Positions 1-5,460 of a stretch of 8,187 nt of DNA are shown here, one piece after another (positions within the stretch are counted from its first letter, which is position 1; each line of letters starts with the position of its first letter). The notes below the pieces were generated by a model. It was not told where the DNA came from. It did no database searches and was given only the letters and a program-made list of their open reading frames with translations. Source of the DNA: Clostridia bacterium (GTDB lineage: Bacteria > Bacillota > Clostridia > Saccharofermentanales > UBA5734); contig JAGOFF010000097.1 of NCBI GenBank assembly GCA_017997315.1, positions 1 through 8,187 on the forward strand, given 5' to 3'. A program made the translations under genes and the position numbers.

Positions 1-334
1 GGATGTCGACGATCATGAGGAGCTGGGCGACCATGGCGGTCTTCATGTCTCCGAGTCCCATCCCGGACAATATGGATACCGCCGCCATGCACAACAGTCC
101 CGGAAGCTCGCGAGGCAGTTCGATGAAACCGCGCGCCATCGCGCCCGTGTTGTAGACATCCTTGAAGTAGTTGGAGAAGATGCTGTCCGAAAGGCCCATC
201 GCAAGCCCGGTCAGTCCGACGATGAAAAAATACAGGACGATCTCGCGCGGATTGCGGCCGGTGTCGGCGACGGCGCCCGGTGCGAGTGCCGCGGCACCCT
301 TTCGGGATCGGATGGAGGATGGCAAAAATCGCAT
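1..334 (-). CDS. MFS transporter, N-terminal part (runs off the left edge)
   Basis: This is the N-terminal 111 codons of a membrane transporter; the rest lies beyond position 1. The ATG at 334-332 follows an AAGGAG ribosome binding site on the minus strand (about 341-346) with good spacing. The protein has a 30-residue polar, basic leader, then a hydrophobic helix at about residues 32-50 (IVLYFFIVGLTGLAMGLSD). A loop follows containing the motif RGFIELPRELPG, then a second helix at about 78-95 and the start of a third. The RGxxExPRExPG loop between helices 1 and 2 is, from memory, found in a group of bacterial MFS permeases of unknown substrate. The gene is divergent from the EamA-type transporter at 455. 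The family is fairly sure, the substrate unknown. Confidence 0.75.
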   Translation of the reverse strand, partial: MRFLPSSIRSRKGAAALAPGAVADTGRNPREIVLYFFIVGLTGLAMGLSDSIFSNYFKDVYNTGAMARGFIELPRELPGLLCMAAVSILSGMGLGDMKTAMVAQLLMIVDI

Positions 335-365
335 GGTCGGCTCCTTAGCGGTCGGATCGCAGATA

Positions 366-380
366 TTGCATCATCATAAC
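366..380 (-). promoter_or_regulatory. Possible promoter -10 for the minus-strand MFS gene
   Basis: On the minus strand, TATGAT (plus positions 373-378) matches five of six bases of the sigma-70 -10 box. It would start a transcript around 366, leaving a leader of about 30 bases before the ATG at 334. No good -35 box lies at 16-18 bp, so the call is tentative. Confidence 0.3.
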
Positions 381-418
381 GGAACCCGCGCGGAAATTCC
401 AGACAACGGGCGGATTCC

Positions 419-447
419 TTGCCACCCGGCGCCCGATGGGGTACACT
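419..447 (+). promoter_or_regulatory. Promoter of the EamA transporter gene, probably giving a leaderless mRNA
   Basis: TTGCCA at 419-424 (5 of 6 to the -35 consensus) is followed by exactly 17 bases and TACACT at 442-447 (4 of 6 to the -10 consensus). A start 7-8 bases after the -10 box falls at 454-455, which is the GTG codon of the downstream gene. The same TTG could formally be read as a start codon at 419, but then most of the promoter would be inside the coding region. Confidence 0.55.
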
Positions 448-454
448 GTCCGCC

Positions 455-1378
455 GTGAAACCCGAACGCATTCCTTTTGTCCATGACCGGCCCGCGCATC
501 CCTACCTTGCGGAGGGGGCGCTTTTTTCCGCCGCTTTGATCTGGGGCTTGTCGTTTGTCTTCCTGAAAAGCGCGCTGGACGCGCTGCCGACGCATTTCAT
601 CCTTGCGGTCCGCTTCACGGGAGCGACCGTTCTGCTGGCCCTGATCTTCCGAAAGCGCCTGCGCGGCCGGATCCGGATGGAGTACCTCTGGCGCGGGGCG
701 GTCATGGGTGTGTTCCTGTTTGCGGCGTTCAGCGTCCAGACGCTGGGATTGAAATCGACCGATCCCGGCAAGAACGCCTTTCTGACCGCGGTGTACTGCG
801 TGATGGTGCCGTTCCTCCATTGGGCGGTCAACCGGAAGCGCCCGGACCGGTACCATGTCGCCGCCGCTGTGCTGTGCATCGCCGGAGTCGGCATGACCGC
901 GCTGCAGGAGGGATTCACGCTCGCAGCCGGAGATGCGCTGACATTGCTCGGCGGTTTCTTTTTTGCGGTCCATCTTGTATGCGTATCCACATTTACCACG
1001 GATCGGGATCCGTTCGCGCTGACGACGATCCAATTCGCGGTGACAGCGGTCTGCTGCTGGCTCGCATGGGCGATTTTCGAACCGATGCCGTCGGCCGTTC
1101 CGCTGCGGGCCTGCCTGGAGGTCGGCTACCTCACGGTGTTCGCGACCGCTGCCGCCCTGCTGCTCCAGACGGTAGGGCAGAAGCACACGAATCCCGCCGC
1201 AGCGGCGGTCATTCTAAGCCTGGAGTCGGTTTTCGGGGCCGCGGCGTCCGCGCTTCTGACGGGAGAGAAAATGACCCCCGTGAAGTTGGCGGGTTTCGCC
1301 GCGATCTTCGTTGCGGTCGTCATCTCGCAGACCAAACTCCGGTTCTTTCGTCGAAGGGAAGCCGAGCCGCTGCCGTAA
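455..1378 (+). CDS. DMT superfamily transporter (EamA domain)
   Basis: A ten-helix inner-membrane permease of the drug/metabolite transporter superfamily, whose members usually export amino acids, metabolites or small drugs. It carries the two tandem EamA repeats. The first opens with a helix reading AALIWGLSFVFLKSAL and the loop LPTHFILAVRF. The second ends with the typical signature SLESVFGAAASALLTGEKMT followed by a last hydrophobic helix and a basic tail (RFFRRREAEP). From GTG at 455 it is 307 residues, the usual size for the family. The frame stays open to a TTG at 419, which would add 12 hydrophilic residues. I prefer 455 because a good promoter covers 419-447. No clear ribosome binding site precedes 455, consistent with leaderless translation. 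It is divergent from the MFS gene at 334. The substrate cannot be told from sequence. Confidence 0.88.
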   Translation: MKPERIPFVHDRPAHPYLAEGALFSAALIWGLSFVFLKSALDALPTHFILAVRFTGATVLLALIFRKRLRGRIRMEYLWRGAVMGVFLFAAFSVQTLGLKSTDPGKNAFLTAVYCVMVPFLHWAVNRKRPDRYHVAAAVLCIAGVGMTALQEGFTLAAGDALTLLGGFFFAVHLVCVSTFTTDRDPFALTTIQFAVTAVCCWLAWAIFEPMPSAVPLRACLEVGYLTVFATAAALLLQTVGQKHTNPAAAAVILSLESVFGAAASALLTGEKMTPVKLAGFAAIFVAVVISQTKLRFFRRREAEPLP

Positions 1379-1431
1379 TTTCTATTTTTATGCAGGAAAA
1401 TGCCAAGTTTTGTGCAAATGCGTAGATTTCG

Positions 1432-1450
1432 ATACCCTTATAGGTATACC
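1432..1450. promoter_or_regulatory. Inverted repeat, candidate operator upstream of the ABC operon
   Basis: ATACC at 1432-1436 and GGTAT at 1443-1447 form an inverted repeat, and the overlapping GGTATACC at 1443-1450 is a perfect 8-bp palindrome. A third ATACC lies at 1469-1473. Just upstream, TTGTGC (1410-1415) and TACCCT (1433-1438) are 17 bp apart and could be a weak promoter, which would put this repeat on its -10 region. A repressor or activator site is plausible, but I recognise no known regulator's consensus. Confidence 0.3.
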
Positions 1451-1480
1451 CAAGCAACGGGAAGCGTGATACCATAGCGT

Positions 1481-1492
1481 GCATAAGTATGC
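1481..1492. repeat. Short inverted repeat in the leader of the ABC operon
   Basis: GCATA and TATGC flank a two-base centre (AG), 45 bases before the binding-protein start codon. It could be part of a regulator site or chance. A second small GC stem (CGCC and GGCG, 1495-1507) follows directly. Confidence 0.2.
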
Positions 1493-1536
1493 GTCGCCAC
1501 TGCGGCGCGGAGAACAAATAATCGGGAGGAACCCAC

Positions 1537-2400
1537 ATGCGTACCAAAATGATCCGCTGGATTGCCATCGCCCTGGTCCTCGGCATGTTCGCCGCGCTGG
1601 CGACCGCCTGCTCCGGAACCGATGCGCAGTCGAAAAAGTTCAAACTGTCCTGGGAAAGTGAAGAGGCCGAGCCGATCGGTGTCACCATCCACAAGGACGA
1701 CACGAAGTTCTGGGAGATGATCAACGCCTCGATCGACAACCTCAAGACGAACGGCAAGCTCAAGGAAATCTCCGAGAAATGGTTCGGCGTGGACATCACC
1801 CCGAATCTGACCGACGGCGGCAGCCAGAACGTGACGGTCGACGCATCCAAAGACAAGACCTATCAGAAGGACAAGATCGTCGTCGCGCTGGACGATTCCT
1901 ATCCGCCGATGGAGTTCGTCGACGATGACGGAAAGACGCAGATCGGATTCGATCTTGACTTTGCCCGCGCGCTGTTTGCGGACATGGGCATGGAAGTCGA
2001 ATTCGAGTCCACCGCGTGGGACCAGATCTTCAACGGCCTCACCGCGCGCCGCTACGATGTCATCATCTCCGCGACGTCCATCACCGAAGACCGCATGGGC
2101 GAGTTCCTGCAGTCCAAGCCGTATGTGGCCAACAAGGTCGTCCTGCTGACCCGCGACTCGGTCAAGGACATCACCGATATCAAGACCGGCATGAACGACA
2201 TGAAGATCTGCTCGCAGTCCGGAACGACCGCGGACGACCTGTGCCAGGAACTCCTGGACGACGGCGCTTCGTTTACCTACAGCACGTATGAAGCGGTCAA
2301 CCTGGCGCTGGACGAACTGACATTCGGACGTGTAGACGGCGTCATGGTCGACATCGTCGTCGCGCAGTACTACATGGTCGAGAACAACAGCAACGGCTGA
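1537..2400 (+). CDS. Polar amino acid ABC transporter substrate-binding lipoprotein, circularly permuted
   Basis: The extracytoplasmic receptor of the importer encoded with the next two genes; 287 residues. A GGGAGGA site at 1524-1530 sits 6 bases before the ATG. Residues 1-25 are a lipoprotein signal (basic start, hydrophobic core, LATAC with Cys25). Residues 35-84 match the usual C-terminal end of SBP_bac_3 proteins: strand IGVTIHKDD, then a helix ending NLKTNGKLKEISEKWFG. A polar linker (about 85-112) leads to the usual N-terminal start: KIVVALDDSYPPMEFVDDDG (113-132), IGFDLDFARAL, AWDQIFNGL, YDVIISATSITEDR with the expected carboxylate-binding Arg186, then SQSGTT (226-231) and GRVDGVMVD with Asp272, the expected amine-binding residue. 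The protein stops at YYMVENNSNG, where the normal fold would continue into the segment found at 35-84. All parts of one domain are present once, in rotated order. A polar or basic amino acid is the likely ligand. Confidence 0.9.
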   Translation: MRTKMIRWIAIALVLGMFAALATACSGTDAQSKKFKLSWESEEAEPIGVTIHKDDTKFWEMINASIDNLKTNGKLKEISEKWFGVDITPNLTDGGSQNVTVDASKDKTYQKDKIVVALDDSYPPMEFVDDDGKTQIGFDLDFARALFADMGMEVEFESTAWDQIFNGLTARRYDVIISATSITEDRMGEFLQSKPYVANKVVLLTRDSVKDITDIKTGMNDMKICSQSGTTADDLCQELLDDGASFTYSTYEAVNLALDELTFGRVDGVMVDIVVAQYYMVENNSNG

Positions 2401-2419
2401 TAGCAAACCGGTTGGAATG

Positions 2420-2461
2420 CCGCGCCGGCGGGACCCGGAAAGGGCCCGCCGGCGCGGTTTT
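2420..2461 (+). terminator. Strong hairpin with short T-tract between binding protein and permease (attenuator)
   Basis: CCGCGCCGGCGGG (2420-2432) pairs perfectly with 2445-2457. After one bulged A (2433), CCC pairs with GGG around a GGAAA loop, giving 16 base pairs in total, followed by TTTT (2458-2461). It begins 19 bases after the binding-protein stop. The T-tract is short, so it probably acts as a partial terminator and a 3' stabiliser, giving more binding protein than membrane components, as is common in ABC importer operons. Confidence 0.75.
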
Positions 2462-2487
2462 GCCACCACAGGGAGGAGATCCCCCGG

Positions 2488-3147
2488 ATGGATGTTTTCC
2501 ATAAAATCGGCGAGTTTCTGCCTGCACTCATCGAGGGTTCCGGCCTGACCCTGTCCCTGACGGCGTTGTCGGTCAGCATCGGATTTGTCCTGAGCGTGTT
2601 CCTGGCGCTGGGCAAGATATCACGCCACAAATGGTTATCGGCGCCCTGCGGCCTCTATATCTGGTTTTTCCGCGGCACGCCGCTCATGATGCAGCTTTTC
2701 TTTGTCTACTACGCGCTCCCCTTGATCTCGCCGGCCCTGATGATCCAGAGCAAGTTCGCGGCTGCGCTGATCGCGTTTTCCCTGAACAGCGGCGCCTACC
2801 TCGCCGAAATCGTGCGGGCTGCGATCCAGTCGATCGACAAGGGGCAGCTCGAGGCAAGCCGGGCGCTGGGGATGACCTACGGCCAGGCGATGAGGCGGAT
2901 CATCATCCCGCAGTCCTACCGCCGGCTGATCCCCCCGATCTGCAATGAATTCATCATGGTCCTCAAGGACACCGCGCTGGTTTCGGCCATTGCGCTCGCA
3001 GACCTGATGCGCCGGACCAACCTGATCCAGACAAAGTCCGGATCCGCCCTGGTCTATATCCCCGCCATGCTGCTGTACCTGATCCTGACGACGCTGTTCA
3101 CGATGATCGCCGGGAAACTCGAAAAGCGGTACGCGATCTATGATTGA
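2488..3147 (+). CDS. Polar amino acid ABC transporter permease (HisM/GlnP family)
   Basis: The inner-membrane channel subunit of the importer; 219 residues, normal for the His/Glu/Gln/Arg permease family. It normally works as a homodimer or as a pair with a sister permease; only one permease gene is here, so a homodimer is likely. The GGAGGAG site at 2472-2478 is 9 bases before the ATG. It begins with an amphipathic stretch and a helix at about 19-42. FFRGTPLMMQLFFVYY (59-74) is the typical second conserved segment of the family. The cytoplasmic EAA loop that docks on the ATPase is clear at about 122-141 (EASRALGMTYGQAMRRIIIP). LKDTALVSAI (159-168) precedes the last helices. The following ATPase begins 13 bases after its stop, indicating co-transcription. 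Confidence 0.95.
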   Translation: MDVFHKIGEFLPALIEGSGLTLSLTALSVSIGFVLSVFLALGKISRHKWLSAPCGLYIWFFRGTPLMMQLFFVYYALPLISPALMIQSKFAAALIAFSLNSGAYLAEIVRAAIQSIDKGQLEASRALGMTYGQAMRRIIIPQSYRRLIPPICNEFIMVLKDTALVSAIALADLMRRTNLIQTKSGSALVYIPAMLLYLILTTLFTMIAGKLEKRYAIYD

Positions 3148-3160
3148 GGAGGGCGCATCC

Positions 3161-3946
3161 GTGCAGTCCATGCTGCGAATGGAACACGTAGACAAGTTCT
3201 TCGGGGATCTACAGGTCCTCAAGGACATCAATCTCGAAATCCGCAAGGGGGAAGTGGTGTGCGTCATCGGCCCGTCCGGGTCGGGCAAGAGCACCCTGCT
3301 CCGTTGTTTCAACCGTCTGGAAAAGATCACCAGCGGCAAGGTCTTCGTCGAGGACCGGCTGCTGGCGCACCGCATCAACGGTGTGAACCAGCTGAACCAC
3401 AAGCAGAAGGACATCATCGACATCTGCTCCGGTATCGGCATGGTCTTCCAGCGTTTCAACCTGTTTCCCCACAAGACCGTGCTTGGAAACCTCATCGAGG
3501 CTCCGCAGGCCGTCAAGAAGATGAGTGCGGCGGACGCGACCGCGATCGCGCTCCCGATCCTGGACAAAATCGGGCTGCTGGACAAGAAGGACGAGTATCC
3601 CTCCCGGCTGTCCGGCGGGCAGCAGCAGCGCGTCGCCATCGCGCGAGCCCTCACGATGCAGCCGCATATCATCCTGTTTGACGAGCCGACCAGCGCGCTC
3701 GATCCCGAGCTCGTCGGGGAGGTGCTGGAGGTCATGAAGGCGCTTGCCAGGGAAGGGATGACCATGGTCGTGGTCACCCATGAAATGGGATTCGCCCGCG
3801 AAGTCGCCAACCGGGTCGTTTTCATGGACGACTCGGTCATTGTCGAGGACGGACCGCCGGAACAGGTGTTCTCCAACAGCGCAAGCGATCGGGTCCGGCA
3901 GTTTCTCCAGCGGATCCTGCAGCCGGAAAAAACCGCGGAACCATAA
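3161..3946 (+). CDS. Polar amino acid ABC transporter ATP-binding protein (HisP/GlnQ family)
   Basis: The cytoplasmic ATPase that drives the importer; 261 residues from GTG at 3161. I chose this start because AGGAGGG (3148-3153) lies 7 bases before it. An ATG at 3140, overlapping the permease end, would add seven residues but has no good binding site. Motifs in order: Walker A GPSGSGKS (37-44), Q-loop VFQRFNLFPH (Gln97), signature LSGGQ (150-154), Walker B IILFDEP (170-176), D-loop SALDPE, and H-loop VTHEMGF (His207). Between the Walker A helix and the Q-loop there is a longer polar insert (about 68-91) like that of HisP rather than the shorter one of GlnQ, a mild hint toward basic amino acid transport. 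The tail lacks the C-terminal regulatory domain seen in MetN-type proteins. A terminator follows directly. Confidence 0.95.
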   Translation: MQSMLRMEHVDKFFGDLQVLKDINLEIRKGEVVCVIGPSGSGKSTLLRCFNRLEKITSGKVFVEDRLLAHRINGVNQLNHKQKDIIDICSGIGMVFQRFNLFPHKTVLGNLIEAPQAVKKMSAADATAIALPILDKIGLLDKKDEYPSRLSGGQQQRVAIARALTMQPHIILFDEPTSALDPELVGEVLEVMKALAREGMTMVVVTHEMGFAREVANRVVFMDDSVIVEDGPPEQVFSNSASDRVRQFLQRILQPEKTAEP

Positions 3947-3951
3947 AGACG

Positions 3952-3985
3952 AAAAGAGAACGGGCGCGCTGCCCGTTCTCTTTTT
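3952..3985. terminator. Bidirectional rho-independent terminator
   Basis: GAGAACGGGC (3956-3965) and GCCCGTTCTC (3971-3980) form a perfect 10-bp stem around a five-base loop. An A-run (3952-3955) lies on the left and TTTTT (3981-3985) on the right, so the hairpin has a U-tract in both directions. It ends the ABC operon on the plus strand and the NYN gene (stop at 4014-4016) on the minus strand. Confidence 0.92.
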
Positions 3986-4013
3986 CCATTGCGTCGCTGC
4001 ATCCTGTCCCGGA

Positions 4014-5249
4014 TCAGACGGGATCCGATCCGCCCGCGGGCGACGCACCGGTCGAGGGATCGGCTGCGGCCGCCGCAGACTTGGGACGACGGTGCCGACG
4101 GCCGGCGCTGCGGCTTCGGGCGGGTTTCGCGTCTGCAGTTGCGACGCCGGAGGTTCCCGCGTCGTGCGTCGGGACCGGATGCTCCGCGGAGGTGCCGCCC
4201 GACGGTTCCGGTTGCGTCGCTGCAGCCGATGCCGCGGGCTTGGCCGGTTGCGATGCAGCAGCAGGCGCCGCGGGTTTGGCCGGTTGCACCGCTGCAGCCG
4301 ACGCCGCGGACTTGGCCGGCTCGCCTGCCGGCTTGACCGGTTCGCCGGCAGGCTTGGCGGCGGGTTTGCGGCGGGACCGGCGACGGGGGGAAGAGGCGGG
4401 TTTCGCATCGCCTGCCGTCGGGACAGCCGACGCCGGGACGGCCGACGCCGGAACGGCTGCCGCAGCCGGTACCGCAGCGGGTGCGGGCGTGGCTGCGACG
4501 GGGGCCGGAACCGGAGAGTGGCCGATGCCGTCGTCTTCGTCTTCGTCGTATCCGTACTCCGCTTTGCCTGCATCCTCGAACGAATCCCTGCCGGCCACCG
4601 GATTTTCGCACACGGTCCGCAGACCGTCGATGTGCTCGAACAGATCCGGCTTGATCTGCGCCCACAGCGGATCCAGGATGAAATCGATGCCTTCCCGGCG
4701 CGCGAGCTTGGCCGCCGGGACAAAATCGCTGTCCCCCGCGATGAGGATCATCTGCTCGACCTGCTTCTTGTACGCCATCGAGGCGATGTCGACGCCGATC
4801 CGCATGTCGACACCTTTCTGCTTGGTGTTGAGGATGATATCCTCCTCGCGCAGTTTGGAGATGGGGAGCTTGCCGGTGATCACGCTGCGAAGCAGCGCGG
4901 GATCCAGGTTCCAGTTGGTGCCTTCTTCGTCGAGATTTCCGAGGCGAAGCGCCATTTTGCGCAGCTTGCGCAGCTGGTCGTGGAAGGCGAGCCGCCACTC
5001 GTACTGCTCGGTTTTCGAGTAGTCGATCAGCCGGTTGGTCAGCGGGTGATGCATTTTCTTGTTGATGGGCGGGCAGTCATAGTAGAAAATGCGGTACAGC
5101 TGGTGGTAGTCTTCCCGGTTTCTCTTGAGGTGACGGTTGCAGTAGTCCTGCAGAATGTTTGCCAGCTCCTCGGGCGTCTTTTTCCCCCAGAGCCGGATGG
5201 CGCGCTTCACAAAAAAGCCGCCGTCGATCAGGATGGCAGTACGGTTCAT
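4014..5249 (-). CDS. NYN domain (PIN-like) protein with long Ala/Pro/Lys-rich repetitive tail
   Basis: A predicted cytoplasmic protein of 411 residues. The N-terminal two thirds of about 245 residues is a NYN/DUF88 domain, a PIN-like fold whose studied members are metal-dependent ribonucleases. It starts TAILIDGGFFVKR with the first acidic residue Asp9. Later it has KGVDMRIGVDIA (Asp148, Asp154) and LIAGDSDFVPAA (Asp173, Asp175), the usual acidic cluster. After an acidic patch (DEDEDD, 235-240), residues 245-411 are low-complexity Ala/Pro/Lys/Ser, probably disordered. The tail holds two basic patches (PRRRSRRK near 288-295; RSRSAGRRHRRPK near 378-390) and 12-residue tandem repeats. The start at 5249 is preceded by GGAGG (5259-5255) at 5 bases. 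An in-frame ATG at 5261 overlaps that site and would add four residues. It is convergent with the ABC operon. The real target is unknown. Confidence 0.85.
   Translation of the reverse strand: MNRTAILIDGGFFVKRAIRLWGKKTPEELANILQDYCNRHLKRNREDYHQLYRIFYYDCPPINKKMHHPLTNRLIDYSKTEQYEWRLAFHDQLRKLRKMALRLGNLDEEGTNWNLDPALLRSVITGKLPISKLREEDIILNTKQKGVDMRIGVDIASMAYKKQVEQMILIAGDSDFVPAAKLARREGIDFILDPLWAQIKPDLFEHIDGLRTVCENPVAGRDSFEDAGKAEYGYDEDEDDGIGHSPVPAPVAATPAPAAVPAAAAVPASAVPASAVPTAGDAKPASSPRRRSRRKPAAKPAGEPVKPAGEPAKSAASAAAVQPAKPAAPAAASQPAKPAASAAATQPEPSGGTSAEHPVPTHDAGTSGVATADAKPARSRSAGRRHRRPKSAAAAADPSTGASPAGGSDPV
4209..4316 (-). repeat. Three tandem 36-bp repeats coding 12-residue Ala/Lys/Pro units
   Basis: Inside the NYN gene tail, three in-register units code AKSAASAAAVQP, AKPAAPAAASQP and AKPAASAAATQP, the first being 4316-4281 on the minus strand. 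Two seven-residue units (AKPAGEP, VKPAGEP) lie directly before them. The units differ at several codon positions, so the copies have diverged at DNA level. They resemble the AKP-rich tails of bacterial histone H1-like and other nucleic acid-binding proteins. Confidence 0.85.
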
Positions 5250-5402
5250 ATGGACCTCCATGTTGTGACGGCCGGCGCCAGGCGCTGCGGTCCGTCAAAT
5301 GAAAGTCCCCAAGCTCGGTTTCTCCTTCATACGGTCGAGAAACGTACGGTCGGGGACGGCATACGGATCCTCTCGGATCGGGCATCGGGCGACGCCGGCG
5401 AT

Positions 5403-5419
5403 CGGGGGTTTCTCCCCCG
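5403..5419. other. Small GC hairpin downstream of the GGDEF gene
   Basis: CGGGGG (5403-5408) and CCCCCG (5414-5419) pair around TTTCT. It lies in the 211-bp gap between the GGDEF stop and the NYN start, both minus strand. There is no T-tract on either side, so it is at best a weak terminator or an mRNA-end structure. The same gap holds TACGGTCG twice, at 5330-5337 and 5345-5352 (15 bp apart), of unknown meaning. Confidence 0.35.
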
Positions 5420-5460
5420 GAGGACACCGCTGTGATTATTGCATGCGGGGAGCCGTCGTG

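Noticed and set aside
1379..1536. A riboswitch or T-box before the amino acid transporter
   Set aside because: The gap is short, and I see no T-box sequence, no lysine or glycine aptamer-like conserved blocks and no terminator before the start codon.
1537..1809. The rotated N-terminal segment as the remnant of a second, upstream binding-protein gene fused to this one
   Set aside because: The downstream part lacks its own C-terminal segment, so the two pieces complete one domain with no duplicated part. A single signal peptide and one continuous frame favour permutation.
4209..4316. Regular repeats as a possible CRISPR array
   Set aside because: The 36-bp units are directly adjacent with no spacers and keep the coding frame of the NYN tail. 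They are protein-coding tandem repeats.
2635..4998. A very long open frame on the minus strand across the permease, the ATPase and the NYN gene
   Set aside because: It is an antisense shadow of three well-supported genes in GC-rich DNA. Its translation is Arg/Pro/Gly-rich with no domain pattern.
5312..5370. Two tiny reading frames upstream of the NYN gene on the minus strand (MPSPTVRFSTV and MKEKPSLGTFI), the stop of the first overlapping the start of the second
   Set aside because: They are 11 codons each, the first has no good ribosome binding site, and there is no run of a single amino acid as in leader peptides. Chance is the simpler reading.
3780..5435. A long open frame on the plus strand across the NYN gene
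   Set aside because: It is the complement of the NYN coding region and its repetitive tail. The minus-strand frame has the NYN motifs and a proper ribosome binding site; this one has neither.
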